64,000 bases of DNA from Paenibacillus lupini (GCF_011761355.1 NZ_JAASRW010000001.1:682001-746000); one strand, 5' to 3'; shown: positions 8,399-17,550, counted from the first letter of the stretch. Translations and numbers: made by a program. The notes: generated from the letters alone by a model not told the origin.

Positions 8399-9376
8399 AT
8401 GAAGAAAATACGAAAGATAATAGGATTTTGTCTGGGAGGAATTATAAGTATTTTAATACTAGCTACTTTAGTAGTAATCATCAATCACAAAATTCATTTG
8501 GGCAAGGAAGATGTATTAGTTAAGCCCATGGGTCAAATGGTTTCAGTTGATGGACATAATATGAGTGTCTATACAGAAGGTCAGGGAAATACCACCTTGG
8601 TATTTCTGGCAGGAGGCGGCACAGCCTCGCCTATATTAGATTTTAAAAGCTTATATTCTCGATTAAGTGATAAATATAAAATTGCAGTACCAGAAAGAAT
8701 AGGGTATGGTTTCAGTGATGTTGCGGACGTTCCAAGAGATCTTGATACCGTATTGGAGGAAGACAGACAAGCGTTATTATTAGCAGGTTTGAAGCCTCCC
8801 TATGTATTAGTTCCACATTCAATTACGGGATTGGAGTCCGTTTATTGGGCTCAAAAATATCCAAAAGAAGTATCTGCCATTGTTGGAATAGATGTGGGTA
8901 CTGTAAATGCTTATTTCGATCCCAGTACTCCGAAGGCATCTGATTTTATAGCAAAAATAAAGATACTGGCATTTGCAGAAAAAATGGGAGTAACGCGTTT
9001 TATCCCATCTATGGTTGAAAGCGAAGCGGCAATAAAAGCAGGTAATTTGACAGCCCATGAAAAAGACATATATAGAGCAATATATTATAGAAGAACGAAT
9101 ACTCCACCGATGGTAGAAGAGCTAGTGGATCTTATGGATAATGCTCATAAAGTAGATGCACTGCCACCACCACAGTTACCAGTATTGTTTTTCATTTCGA
9201 ATGGTGATGGGATTGGTCTTGGTTATAGTAAAGAACAATGGCAAGGATTCCAAATATCTTACCTTTCAAAAATAGCTAATAGCAAGTATGTATTAATGGA
9301 CTACGGACATTATCTTCAAGATTTTGCACCTGATGTACTTGCTCAGAAAATCAAAGATTTTGTACCAGCTACCTAA
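8399..9376 (+). CDS. membrane-anchored alpha/beta hydrolase
   Basis: 325 residues. One hydrophobic segment at 7-29 anchors the protein, and an alpha/beta-hydrolase fold follows. VFLAGGGTA is the oxyanion strand, VPHSITGLES holds the presumed nucleophile S141, and YGHYLQDF near the C terminus holds the presumed catalytic H304. The nucleophile elbow is unusual: GxSxG is replaced by P-H-S-I-T, so the flanking glycines are missing, although the following glycine is kept. Substrate unknown. AAGGAG precedes the ATG. A duplicated tail of another gene lies directly downstream. Confidence 0.75.
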   Translation: MKKIRKIIGFCLGGIISILILATLVVIINHKIHLGKEDVLVKPMGQMVSVDGHNMSVYTEGQGNTTLVFLAGGGTASPILDFKSLYSRLSDKYKIAVPERIGYGFSDVADVPRDLDTVLEEDRQALLLAGLKPPYVLVPHSITGLESVYWAQKYPKEVSAIVGIDVGTVNAYFDPSTPKASDFIAKIKILAFAEKMGVTRFIPSMVESEAAIKAGNLTAHEKDIYRAIYYRRTNTPPMVEELVDLMDNAHKVDALPPPQLPVLFFISNGDGIGLGYSKEQWQGFQISYLSKIANSKYVLMDYGHYLQDFAPDVLAQKIKDFVPAT

Positions 9377-9378
9377 TA

Positions 9379-9420
9379 GTCGATGGTCAGGACGGAATAG
9401 AGACATCAGAGACAACCTAA
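9379..9420 (+). pseudogene. duplicated 3' tail of the 4358-4825 gene
   Basis: In frame, codons read IVDGQDGIETSETT then TAA, against IVDGPDGMDPSETT in the intact gene. The following bases to the terminator are also nearly identical. Only the last 14 codons remain, beginning directly at the stop of the hydrolase gene. This is best explained as a leftover of a duplicated copy whose 5' part was replaced. Confidence 0.7.
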
Positions 9421-9447
9421 TAACCTAACCTAATGAAAACTTAAATT

Positions 9448-9473
9448 GGCAGCTAACGGCTGCCTTTTTTTAT
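9448..9473 (+). terminator. intrinsic terminator (copy of the one at 4849)
   Basis: GGCAGC/GCTGCC-type stem followed by a seven-T run, homologous in position and sequence to the terminator of the 4358 gene. It now serves the hydrolase gene. Confidence 0.8.
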
Positions 9474-9645
9474 TTAATTAAGCAAACAGTTTCATAAGTA
9501 GTTACAATGTCATCACTAATTGAAGCTTAGAAGACCAACTCAGGTGAGTAAATATGCACTTTCATATGTTGGTAAGAACGATGTAGAATATAGGTGGATG
9601 TAACCGTTTCCGTTTATAAATAAAAGAAATGAGGTCTGAATAAGT

Positions 9646-10440
9646 ATGTTGGGAATCTCTGTTATGACTTTCAATTTGCGATATCCAGAAATCAATGATG
9701 GTTCTGATTATTGGCCGGAACGAATCGACCGGGCGACTGCCGTTATCAAAAAACATCAACCTATGCTTATCGGCACGCAGGAAGGTTATCACTCGATGCT
9801 CAAAGATTTAGAGACTCGTTTGAATGAATACGATTGGGTCGGGCGAGGTCGTTTTGGAGAACATGAGAATGAGCACAATGCTATTTTTTATAACCGTGAC
9901 GAATTAACACTAGTAGAAAACGGGCAGTTTTGGCTGTCGGAAACACCTGAGTCGGTGGCTTCGATTAGTTGGAATAGTGCGTTTCCGAGAATCTGTACGT
10001 GGGCACGTTTCCTTCATCGGAAGTCCAATAAATCATTCTATCTTTACAACACCCATCTGGACCATCATAGCCAAGAAGCGAAAGATCGTGGAATCCAGAT
10101 AATTAGGGAATATATAGCTAGACAGCGCGCTTTGGATGGACTTCCGGCTTTGCTTACAGGAGATTTTAATTCATTTCCTGGGGAAATCCCGATTCGTTTA
10201 TTGCGAGGCGAGATCGAGGTTAACGGCAAGAGTAATGATATGACGGACGCATACTCCATCATCAGTGGGAATCCCGGTCTGACGTTCCATAGCTTTAGAG
10301 GGGGAGATTCGGGAGAGCCGATCGACTATATTTTTGCTACCTCGGAATTCGAAATCTTATCGGTGCAGATCGATCGTTCTCAAATAAACGGAGGATATCC
10401 ATCGGATCATTATCCGGTTGTGGCGAAAGTCCAATTCTAG
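9646..10440 (+). CDS. endonuclease/exonuclease/phosphatase (EEP) family protein
   Basis: 264 residues covering a whole EEP domain: VMTFNLRY with the metal-side asparagine, LIGTQEG with the metal glutamate, YNTHLDHHSQ, LTGDFNSFP and the terminal SDHYPVVA with the catalytic D-H pair. Relatives cleave phosphodiester or phosphomonoester bonds in DNA, sphingomyelin or small molecules. The substrate cannot be told from sequence. There is no signal peptide, so it is probably cytoplasmic. It is a single gene with its own hairpin downstream. Confidence 0.85.
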   Translation: MLGISVMTFNLRYPEINDGSDYWPERIDRATAVIKKHQPMLIGTQEGYHSMLKDLETRLNEYDWVGRGRFGEHENEHNAIFYNRDELTLVENGQFWLSETPESVASISWNSAFPRICTWARFLHRKSNKSFYLYNTHLDHHSQEAKDRGIQIIREYIARQRALDGLPALLTGDFNSFPGEIPIRLLRGEIEVNGKSNDMTDAYSIISGNPGLTFHSFRGGDSGEPIDYIFATSEFEILSVQIDRSQINGGYPSDHYPVVAKVQF

Positions 10441-10476
10441 TAGTGCAAGAGTTACATAATAGCGATATCTTAGAAG

Positions 10477-10503
10477 AGGCCATCCCGCAATATGGGATGG
10501 CCT
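10477..10503 (+). terminator. hairpin after EEP gene
   Basis: AGGCCATCCC and GGGATGGCCT form a ten-base stem with a short loop between the EEP gene and the converging GyrI-like gene. The T-run is poor. It may act in either direction. Confidence 0.55.
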
Positions 10504-10525
10504 AAAACTTTAAAGCTGACGAGAG

Positions 10526-11002
10526 TTATTTCTTAACCACAGGTACCCAAAATTCGCCGTAGAAAGTGCCATTGCTGTTATCTTTGCGATAGGTCGCATT
10601 TGGACCGCCGATGTAAGCATAATCAGTAATTGTGGACAAGACTTCGCCAAAAGCAAGGTACGTCAACTGATCAAACAAAGTTTCCTTGTCGCCATTTCCT
10701 GCGACCACGATGTACTCGCTCTCTGGAAACTCGATCATGCGCGTTGCGTCATTCACTAACTTTCCAGCTTCTACTGCGAAATAATTCCATGGCTTGCCTT
10801 GATAAACCTCGTTCACTGACCATTCACGCTCATCTTTTGCAGCGTCTTTGAGCTTAGCAAATCGTCCATCAGCCTTGAGTCTGCCCCAAAACTCGGATTT
10901 TTCCTTTTGCAAAGCTGTCATGTCTTGAAAATTGGACTGAATTGAAAAGCCATATGCTGTCAATGTGAATGATTTTTTGTGTTCAATTGTGTATTCTGTC
11001 AT
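10526..11002 (-). CDS. GyrI-like / effector-binding-domain protein (copy 2)
   Basis: 158 residues covering one GyrI-like small-molecule-binding domain (BmrR C-terminal/SHS2 fold) without an HTH. Features include LTAYGFSIQSNF near the start, FPESEYIVVAGNG, and a C-terminal YGEFWVPV. ATG 11002 follows AAAGGAG; the open frame runs further upstream. It lies 27 nt downstream of its paralogue at 11030-11509 and is probably in the same transcript. Stand-alone members bind amphipathic compounds or gyrase. A drug-sequestering role is inferred. Confidence 0.8.
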   Translation of the reverse strand: MTEYTIEHKKSFTLTAYGFSIQSNFQDMTALQKEKSEFWGRLKADGRFAKLKDAAKDEREWSVNEVYQGKPWNYFAVEAGKLVNDATRMIEFPESEYIVVAGNGDKETLFDQLTYLAFGEVLSTITDYAYIGGPNATYRKDNSNGTFYGEFWVPVVKK

Positions 11003-11029
11003 ATGAGCTCCTTTCAAATTTTACAATGA

Positions 11030-11509
11030 TTAGTCCTCGGCTTTTTTTACACGCAACCACATTTCGCCGTAGAATTCATCGTTTTCAGCTGCTTTGACGA
11101 AGGTTGAGTTGCCAGGACCTACGTATTTGTAGTCTGTAATTTCTTGCAGCATGCCGCTGAAAACTTTGCCTGTAATTTCATCGGCAAGGCTGTCTTTGTC
11201 AGAGCCTGTGCCAGGCACAACGAGGTAGTCGCCAGCGAGGAATTCGAGGACGACCGCGTCTTCCACATTGAAATCACCCATCACGCCGAAGCCGCGCCAA
11301 GCCTTGCCATCGATCACATAATTGATTTGATATTGTTGCCCGTCAGCCAGAGCGAGAAGTTCAGCAAGCTTGCCATTCTCAGTGATTTCAGCCTTTTTCG
11401 CTGTCGTTTTTGCTGCATTGCCTGCCCAGTCATTGAAGTCCTCAAATGATACACCAAAAGCAGTCATTTTGTAGTTTTCTGAGATCGTTTTAATTGAGTA
11501 GTTAGACAT
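11030..11509 (-). CDS. GyrI-like / effector-binding-domain protein (copy 1)
   Basis: 159 residues with the same domain as the downstream gene: MTAFGVSFEDF, FLAGDYLVVPGTG, ITDYKYVG and a terminal YGEMWLRV. The charged/aromatic positions line up with the paralogue, so the pair arose by tandem duplication. AAAGGAGATAATAAA precedes the ATG. It is divergent from the WYL regulator at 11601, and the shared intergenic region holds repeated TGATAC half-sites, suggesting local control by that regulator. Confidence 0.8.
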   Translation of the reverse strand: MSNYSIKTISENYKMTAFGVSFEDFNDWAGNAAKTTAKKAEITENGKLAELLALADGQQYQINYVIDGKAWRGFGVMGDFNVEDAVVLEFLAGDYLVVPGTGSDKDSLADEITGKVFSGMLQEITDYKYVGPGNSTFVKAAENDEFYGEMWLRVKKAED

Positions 11510-11563
11510 TTTATTATCTCCTTTGTGTGTTTACTTTTACAAGATTGATTCTATTTGCCGAAT

Positions 11564-11594
11564 GTATCAAAAAGTGATACTTTTTTGATACAAT
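11564..11594. promoter_or_regulatory. probable WYL-regulator operator between divergent genes
   Basis: GTATCA-5-TGATAC forms an inverted pair (11564-11580), and a third TGATAC follows at 11586-11591, overlapping a TACAAT -10-like hexamer at 11589-11594. The position between the GyrI pair and the regulator fits autoregulation. Binding is inferred. Confidence 0.55.
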
Positions 11595-11600
11595 AAAATT

Positions 11601-12569
11601 ATGAAAAAAACAGAACGAGTAAACCTAATTATGCGCTACATCAATAACCGTGCACATTTTACGATTGCCGAGATTCAGCGGGAGTTCAAGATTTCCCGTG
11701 CGACGGCGATCCGCGACATTAATGAGATTCAAGCGATGGGTTTTCCAATGACGACCGAGCTGGGGCGCGGTGGAGGCTATAATGTCCTGCAAAATCAGTA
11801 TTTGCCCGCAGCACGGTTCACCCCAGATGAGCTGAAGGCGATTTTTATCAGTTTTATCGCCTCGAAAAATTCACAGCTTCCTTATTTGCAAAATCGCCGC
11901 TCAATCACTGAAAAACTGATCGGCATTGCATCGCAAACGCAGCAAGACGAGCTAATCGAGCTGAATAATATCTTGCTGTTTGAAAATACAAATCCTGCTA
12001 ATCCGAATCTGTTGGAGCTTGATGATGCAGCGCCTGCGGAGCTAAACCAGTTAATTTCGCTTGCTGTGCGAGATAAGCATTTACGTATGACGTATGAGCC
12101 AAGTCCTGGCTGGCCGCAGTTGCTGGACGTTTATTTGCTGCATATTTTTAACTCGAACGCACAGTGGCTAGTCGAGGCTTATGATTTCGATACGGATGAG
12201 TTTCGTTATTTGCCTGTTGATTTGCTGCGGGATTCCGCAATTTCTGATCATGTGCTGAAGTACTCTGAGCAAGAGATTTTAAGCAAAAAAAGGATGGGTG
12301 CACGTCAGTCCAATCTTGTTGTGAAGCTCGATACGACTGGGATTCAGCGCTTTAAACGTATGCACCCGCCGGGAATTATTTTGTCCTTTACTGGAATGTT
12401 TCAATCGAGTGGGGTTTTTAATGTTCAGTTGGATGTAACCGATGTTGAGGCGCTGGCTTATTACGCGGATTGGCTTTTGTTTTTGGGGAAAGGGGTCGTG
12501 TTTGAGCGTATTCCTGTGGAGCTTCGCTTGATCTTGGAGGATCGTTTGACCAACTTAAAATTTTCTTGA
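11601..12569 (+). CDS. YafY/WYL-type transcriptional regulator
   Basis: 322 residues. The N-terminal HTH_11/DeoR-like domain (residues 4-58: IAEIQREFKISRATAIRDIN, then a wing with GRGGGYNVL) is followed by a WYL effector domain and a WCX-type C-terminal extension. The canonical WYL triad reads WLVEAYD at about residue 190, so the motif is partly degenerate. No Shine-Dalgarno sequence lies before the ATG, and a TACAAT -10-like box ends only six bases before it, so the mRNA may be leaderless. It probably controls the divergent GyrI-like genes. Confidence 0.8.
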   Translation: MKKTERVNLIMRYINNRAHFTIAEIQREFKISRATAIRDINEIQAMGFPMTTELGRGGGYNVLQNQYLPAARFTPDELKAIFISFIASKNSQLPYLQNRRSITEKLIGIASQTQQDELIELNNILLFENTNPANPNLLELDDAAPAELNQLISLAVRDKHLRMTYEPSPGWPQLLDVYLLHIFNSNAQWLVEAYDFDTDEFRYLPVDLLRDSAISDHVLKYSEQEILSKKRMGARQSNLVVKLDTTGIQRFKRMHPPGIILSFTGMFQSSGVFNVQLDVTDVEALAYYADWLLFLGKGVVFERIPVELRLILEDRLTNLKFS

Positions 12570-12747
12570 GTGTAACAATACCCACTACTGCGTGGATGGA
12601 ACTGGCAGAATAGTGCAACAGTTGTTGTGTAATCTTCGTCAAATAGTAGAGGACAGTAGTCTTTGTTTGGAAGGAATTAGTAATTGTTGATAGAATAAAT
12701 ACGAAGACGACCAGGTAATAAATTTGTATACATAAGGAGATAAAACT

Positions 12748-13200
12748 ATGGAAAATAACAAATTACTAAGAATGGACAATGTTGGCATCGTTGTAGAATC
12801 CCTTGATAACGCAATCGCTTTCTTTGAGGAGATTGGCTTGAGGCTCGAAGGTCGAGCTACTGTTGAAGGTGAATGGGCTGGTCGCGTAACCGGTCTGGGT
12901 TCACAGTGTGTAGAGATTGCTATGATGATTACCCCAGATGGCCACAGTCGAATTGAACTTTCGCGATTTCTCACGCCACCAACTATCTCAGATCACCGAG
13001 CTGCTCCTGTCAATGCCCTCGGTTATCTACGTGTCATGTTCACTGTTGAAAACATTGACGAACTGGTATCCAGACTCACTAAGATTGGTGCTCAGCTCGT
13101 TGGCGAAGTGGTTCAGTACGAGAACTCGTATCGGCTCTGCTACATTCGTGGAAATGAAGGAATTCTAGTTGGTTTGGCGGAACAACTCGGTAATAAATAA
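12748..13200 (+). CDS. VOC-family protein (glyoxalase/bleomycin-resistance fold)
   Basis: 150 residues with two VOC half-modules: MDNVGIVVESLDNAIAFFEE at the start and ALGYLRVMFTVENIDELV in the middle. The conserved histidine/glutamate metal positions are only partly present (the C-terminal end reads GNEGILVGLAEQ with E at the expected place). AAGGAG precedes the ATG. It is a single gene closed by a strong terminator. Substrate unknown. Confidence 0.8.
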   Translation: MENNKLLRMDNVGIVVESLDNAIAFFEEIGLRLEGRATVEGEWAGRVTGLGSQCVEIAMMITPDGHSRIELSRFLTPPTISDHRAAPVNALGYLRVMFTVENIDELVSRLTKIGAQLVGEVVQYENSYRLCYIRGNEGILVGLAEQLGNK

Positions 13201-13230
13201 GTGACGTTTAAAAGAAGATATAACTTAACC

Positions 13231-13266
13231 AGACAACTGCCGACAATACATCGGCAGTTGTCTTTA
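13231..13266 (+). terminator. intrinsic terminator
   Basis: A 13-bp perfect stem with AGACAACTGCCGA and its complement around a seven-base loop, 30 nt after the VOC gene. Confidence 0.75.
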
Positions 13267-13326
13267 ATTAAACTATTAGCAAACCAGCACGATGTTTTAG
13301 AATGAGCAAAAAGAAGAAAATAAGAA

Positions 13327-13746
13327 TTAAAAAGCAACCGCCAAAGACGTTAATAACTCTTGCCGCTCTAATCTTGCCACCTCATCATCATGTAAAGCTG
13401 CTCGACGCTTTAGGAGTTCATAAGTCTCGCTCCACTCGTCAGGATATCTTGTCCATTGAATTCGCTTATTCAGCTCTCCAAGACTATGCTCTACTCTATT
13501 TCTAAATTGTTTCCATACTATCTTAGCTTTGTAATAGTCACCGTTATTGCGATCCGCATTCACTAAGTCAAAACAGAGTTTGTCTTTTTTGGAAATCTCC
13601 ATACTTATTTCATCCACTTTAAAAAGAATTTCTTTTTTGAGTTTAGCGTCATTTTCTATAGTTGCAATCATTTCGGCCATAATAGAAATTATTTTGTGAT
13701 TATTGTTAGCTGAGTGATTAGTACTTTCAGCGAGTTGGGTAGTCAT
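13327..13746 (-). CDS. coiled-coil hypothetical protein
   Basis: 139 residues, highly charged and mostly helical, with no cysteine and no signal peptide. Long stretches rich in K, E and L (near residues 30-60 and 85-135) suggest coiled coil. AGGAGGGA seven bases before the ATG supports a real gene. It converges on the VOC gene at 12748 and is divergent from the lipoprotein at 13896. I do not recognise a family. Confidence 0.6.
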   Translation of the reverse strand: MTTQLAESTNHSANNNHKIISIMAEMIATIENDAKLKKEILFKVDEISMEISKKDKLCFDLVNADRNNGDYYKAKIVWKQFRNRVEHSLGELNKRIQWTRYPDEWSETYELLKRRAALHDDEVARLERQELLTSLAVAF

Positions 13747-13895
13747 AGATTTTCCCTCCTAGTAACGGGTTTAGTTTTTATTATGAGCTGTTACCATTCC
13801 GGTTTTATATAATACTGTTCGTAAGAGGGGGCTTTTTTTAGTCACTAAGCGTTGTACTGCTCAATTAACGGGAAACTGACTGGAGGGATAGTAGT

Positions 13896-14228
13896 TTGAG
13901 AAAGATTGCAACACTACTTCTTTTTGTATTAACTATGACAAGCTGTGGTTTGTTTGAATCTGAACATGAAACTCCTATTGAGATGGTGGCATTTGGTGCT
14001 CTCTCTGATGAAGAATCGGAATTAATAGTAGCAAGCCCTAAAGATTCTATTGTAAAGAAAGTATCCGTAAATGACGAAATCAAATCTGTGATTGATAAAA
14101 ACTATAATAAAGAAGAAGTCTACGCAGTTACTTTTAATCACACGGAAACTAATTCATCGGGGAACCTTATCGTTTTTATTGCTTTGGACAAAAAAACAGT
14201 TGTGGGTAAGAGTAAAGAAAGTCTTTAA
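13896..14228 (+). CDS. small lipoprotein, hypothetical
   Basis: 110 residues from a TTG start with GGAGG eleven bases upstream. A lipoprotein signal has the lipobox LTMTSC, so C17 would become the lipidated residue. The mature domain of about 90 residues is acidic with no recognised motif. The sequence just upstream of its ribosome site resembles the 5' half of the dispersed repeat. Function unknown. Confidence 0.65.
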   Translation: MRKIATLLLFVLTMTSCGLFESEHETPIEMVAFGALSDEESELIVASPKDSIVKKVSVNDEIKSVIDKNYNKEEVYAVTFNHTETNSSGNLIVFIALDKKTVVGKSKESL

Positions 14229-14424
14229 TAAATAATTATTGTTAAGCTATCGTAAGAAAGTTAGTTCCTTACAGCTGCTCCTGTTTTTATTAAGGGAAGG
14301 GTAGAATAGTTAAAATAAAACTCTTCCCTAAATTTGGAATTTAATTTGATATAATCTAATGGGATGGCTGTCCGCTTTTCAACTAAGAAGCTCGAGCAAG
14401 CAAACGAAGAAAATGGAGGGGAAT

Positions 14425-15447
14425 ATGAATATAGAACTTGAAGCACTGATTTCTGTTTTAGGCCAACGGTTCAAGACGAATATCATCTCCGCTGACTACC
14501 AAACTTTATCGCTCCAAGGCGGAACTGTGGGAAATGTGCAATTAATAACTGGAATTGCCGAAACCAAGGATGGCGAAAAGTTACCGTACCGTGTAGTGCT
14601 GAAAATCCAGAAAAAATGGGAGCGTTACGGCGATCCGGGTTCATGGCGTCGGGAATATGATCTCTATTTGTCTGACTTGGGAGCGACGTTCTTGGAAGCT
14701 TTACGCTGGCCGTCATGTTATCACGCCGAAATGAATGCTGAAGAAAACGAATACCAGTTGTGGTTGGAATATATCGACGGTGTAACCGGTTTAGACTTGA
14801 CCGGTGACATGTATGAACAGGCCGCGCTGGAGTTAGGACGCTTTCAAGGCAAGCTGTATAAGGAGCAGCCCGCTGTGCTGCGGAGCCTGACCAACCTGAG
14901 CCGTGCAGATTTTATGAAAAATACGTATATGCATTACCGGTCATGGCCGGTCGTCTACGACTATATACGCTCAGAGGAGTGCAAATTCCCACAGCATGTG
15001 CGGGAAATGCTCGTCGACATCGATGAACAAGCAGAAGAGATATTCGCTCGCATCGAAAAATTGCCCCTTGTGCTATGTCACCGGGATTTTTGGGTAGCTA
15101 ACCTAATCTATGCTGACGGGAAAGTTGCACTCATCGACTGGGATACCAGCGGATGGGGTTACCTGGGCGAGGATCTCGCAAGCCTGATTGCGGATGAAGC
15201 GGATATCGATCATATGGTCGAACACTACCAGAGATGCGTCCTCGCGTATTACAAAGGCTTTTCGGAGTATGTGGATGTATCCCGTATCACCGATCATTGT
15301 GTCTGGGAGATAATCCTTCTCGTATTCGGATACAGGCTTGTGGAGTGGTATCTCCATACAGAAGCTGATGACGAGAAGACAAAGTGTATCCAAACTCTCC
15401 AAAAAATATATGAAATGAAGACAACCCTGGAGGGTCACATCAGGTAA
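14425..15447 (+). CDS. aminoglycoside-phosphotransferase/choline-kinase-like protein
   Basis: 340 residues from ATG 14425 after ATGGAGGGGAAT. The longer frame from 14359 lacks a ribosome site. The kinase-like C-lobe shows the Brenner motif LCHRDFWVANLI (H/D near residue 217) and the metal motif ALIDWDTSGWG, the standard APH-family signature. Family members phosphorylate aminoglycosides, macrolides, choline or homoserine. Nothing identifies the substrate here. A TATAAT box at 14350-14355 may be its -10. It is followed by a terminator inside a dispersed repeat. Confidence 0.75.
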   Translation: MNIELEALISVLGQRFKTNIISADYQTLSLQGGTVGNVQLITGIAETKDGEKLPYRVVLKIQKKWERYGDPGSWRREYDLYLSDLGATFLEALRWPSCYHAEMNAEENEYQLWLEYIDGVTGLDLTGDMYEQAALELGRFQGKLYKEQPAVLRSLTNLSRADFMKNTYMHYRSWPVVYDYIRSEECKFPQHVREMLVDIDEQAEEIFARIEKLPLVLCHRDFWVANLIYADGKVALIDWDTSGWGYLGEDLASLIADEADIDHMVEHYQRCVLAYYKGFSEYVDVSRITDHCVWEIILLVFGYRLVEWYLHTEADDEKTKCIQTLQKIYEMKTTLEGHIR

Positions 15448-15457
15448 CTTAACCTGG

Positions 15458-15548
15458 ACTAACGAAAGAAATACAGTAGTTTAAAACAAGAAACAGGCAG
15501 CAGATCAAAGATCCGCTGCCTGTTTCTTGTTGAAGTAAAGGGTAGGAC
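15458..15548. repeat. dispersed intergenic repeat, full copy (hairpin also terminates APH-like gene)
   Basis: A 5' module CTAACGAAAGAAATACAGTA is followed by the stem AAGAAACAGGCAGCAGATC paired with its near-complement, then the 3' module TTGTTGAAGTAAAGGGTAGG. The 3' module is almost identical to copies at 38039 and 41654. Confidence 0.75.
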
Positions 15549-15694
15549 CTTTTAGAACCCATAAATGGGATTTGTGGTAAAATCTTCAGTAAGAGAGGTT
15601 TTTTTGTTTCAATACAAGGGTTCATATTAAACTAACCTGAGAGCGGCGACTTTAAAGATTAAAATAGGTGTATTTGTAGGGAGATTAGCTAATT

Positions 15695-16285
15695 ATGAGG
15701 AGAGTCTATTTCGTTTTACTTATTATGGTTATTTTATTTTTATCGGCTTGTCAATCATCAGAGCAATTAAAGCCGATAAAAGAAGAAACAATTGAGTTCG
15801 ACATAAACGCAGCAATTGAAATGATTGAGAAGAAAGAACAAATGATTATTGATTTAGCGTTGAGGGAAAAGGTATCAAAACTGGAGTATAAGGAATTAGA
15901 GAAATCTTTTACCGAAGAGTTTGGAGTCCATGCTAAGGATATTCTATCTATGTTATTTATCAATAATATGGATTCCGATCCCGAATCAGATAGGTATGTA
16001 CAACAGAACACTTTATACCCAACTGTCTTTCATAAAGGAATAACTATAACAGATGCAGTCATTTATAAGAGTTATTTCGAAAATGAGTTTTTTAATCAAA
16101 CTAGTTTAACCATTAAGGAAGAATATGTCGGTGACAATGAGAAGTTAAAGAATTGGAAAAGAGATTACATTTTTACTCCAAACAAAAACGGAGAGTGGGA
16201 ATTATATGGATTCTCAGGAGTGCTGAATTTTTCAGGAGAAGATTATCATATGAATTATTTAGAGTTGGACTTGGAATCGCGTTAG
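15695..16285 (+). CDS. lipoprotein, hypothetical
   Basis: 196 residues with an N-terminal hydrophobic signal and lipobox FLSAC at about residues 15-19. The mature part begins with a charged helical region (residues 40-80), followed by a beta-rich domain. GTAGGGAG lies upstream of the ATG. No catalytic motif or family was recognised. It is a single gene with a strong terminator. It should be anchored on the outer face of the cytoplasmic membrane. Confidence 0.65.
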   Translation: MRRVYFVLLIMVILFLSACQSSEQLKPIKEETIEFDINAAIEMIEKKEQMIIDLALREKVSKLEYKELEKSFTEEFGVHAKDILSMLFINNMDSDPESDRYVQQNTLYPTVFHKGITITDAVIYKSYFENEFFNQTSLTIKEEYVGDNEKLKNWKRDYIFTPNKNGEWELYGFSGVLNFSGEDYHMNYLELDLESR

Positions 16286-16340
16286 GTGTAGTATTCGTCA
16301 GGTTTAGAATAATATAGAATGCATCGGATGCCATAGTGCA

Positions 16341-16398
16341 AAAATGAGAGACCTTTCAAGAGTTCTTTGAACTGTTGAGAGGTCTCTCATTTTTTTTG
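16341..16398 (+). terminator. strong intrinsic terminator
   Basis: A long stem AAAATGAGAGACCT against AGGTCTCTCATTTT, with a second inner pairing of AGTTC/GAACT, ends in an eight-T run. It follows the lipoprotein gene. Confidence 0.85.
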
Positions 16399-16469
16399 AT
16401 GTAGTCGTATTAATTTTTCGCAAACTGTTCGGCGTAAGATCTCAATGTTTAGATTATGGAAGGGATGCT

Positions 16470-17441
16470 TCAATCCAATTCTTGATCTAAAACAGCATTC
16501 ACTAAACGACGAACTTCATCAGTTGATTTGGTTTCCATTAATTGAATTCTTAGTTCGTTTGCGCCTCTAAATCCACGAACATAGATTTTGAAAAAGCGAA
16601 GAAGCGGTTTAAATGAACGTGGCAGGATTTCTGAATATTTATCGTGAAGATCCAACTGTAAAAGAAGTAAATGGAGAAAATCCTTCGCGCTGTGTTCTTT
16701 AGGTTCTTTTTCAAAAGCAAATGGATTGGTGAAGATACCGCGGCCAATCATGACTCCATCAACGCCGTATTGTTCCACTAATTTCAATCCTGTTGCGCGG
16801 TCAGGAATATCTCCATTAATCGTTAATAACGTGTTTGGAGCAATTTCATCTCGTAATTCTTTTATTTCAGGGATTAGTTCCCAGTGCGCATCTACTTTGC
16901 TCATTTCTTTTTTTGTACGAAGATGAATGGAAAGATTTGCAATATCTTGTTTCAATATATGGGTTAACCAACCGCGCCACTCATCAACCTCAGAGTAACC
17001 CAATCTTGTTTTAACACTAACTGGTAACCCACCTGCTTTGGCTGCTTGAATAATTTCTGCCGCAACTTCAGGATGTCGTATTAATCCAGCACCTTTTCCA
17101 TTGGATGCGACGTTTTGTACAGGGCATCCCATGTTTAAATCGATACCACGAAAACCAAGCTTTTTCATATCAATACTCATCTGCTCAAACAATGCTGGTT
17201 TATTGCCCCAAAGATGAGCGACGATCGGTTGTTCATCTTCTGTGAACGTTAACCGGCCACGAGTACTTTCTATTCCTAATGGGTTACAATAACTATCTGT
17301 ACTTGTGAATTCTGTGAAAAATACGTCGGGTTTTGCAGCTGTACTAACGACGTGACGAAATACAACATCGGTGACATCTTCCATTGGAGCTAATATAAAA
17401 AATGGCTTCGGTAAATCAAGCCAAAAATTTTCGTTACTCAT
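16470..17441 (-). CDS. dus: tRNA-dihydrouridine synthase
   Basis: 323 residues of FMN-dependent TIM-barrel protein that reduces uridines in the tRNA D-loop. Diagnostic segments are [15 protein letters not shown] at the N terminus, [11 protein letters not shown] with the catalytic cysteine, [12 protein letters not shown], and [12 protein letters not shown] before the C-terminal helical domain. The open frame extends 46 codons upstream, but the ATG at 17441 has GAAGGGGAT in place and is the start. It is transcribed alone. It is probably a second Dus, since Bacillales usually carry more than one. Confidence 0.9.
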   Translation of the reverse strand: MSNENFWLDLPKPFFILAPMEDVTDVVFRHVVSTAAKPDVFFTEFTSTDSYCNPLGIESTRGRLTFTEDEQPIVAHLWGNKPALFEQMSIDMKKLGFRGIDLNMGCPVQNVASNGKGAGLIRHPEVAAEIIQAAKAGGLPVSVKTRLGYSEVDEWRGWLTHILKQDIANLSIHLRTKKEMSKVDAHWELIPEIKELRDEIAPNTLLTINGDIPDRATGLKLVEQYGVDGVMIGRGIFTNPFAFEKEPKEHSAKDFLHLLLLQLDLHDKYSEILPRSFKPLLRFFKIYVRGFRGANELRIQLMETKSTDEVRRLVNAVLDQELD

Positions 17442-17550
17442 ATAATCCCCTTCTTTTGCAGCAATTAAAATGATTAGGCTATTGTTAAGTCCTTTGCCCA
17501 TCATACATAGTATCATTTTTTTTCGTTTAATGCACAAAATAAACTGTGTG

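Noticed and set aside
14359..14424. N-terminal extension of the APH-like protein from 14359
   Set aside because: No ribosome site there, low-quality residues; ATG 14425 follows a good GGAGGGG and fits family length.
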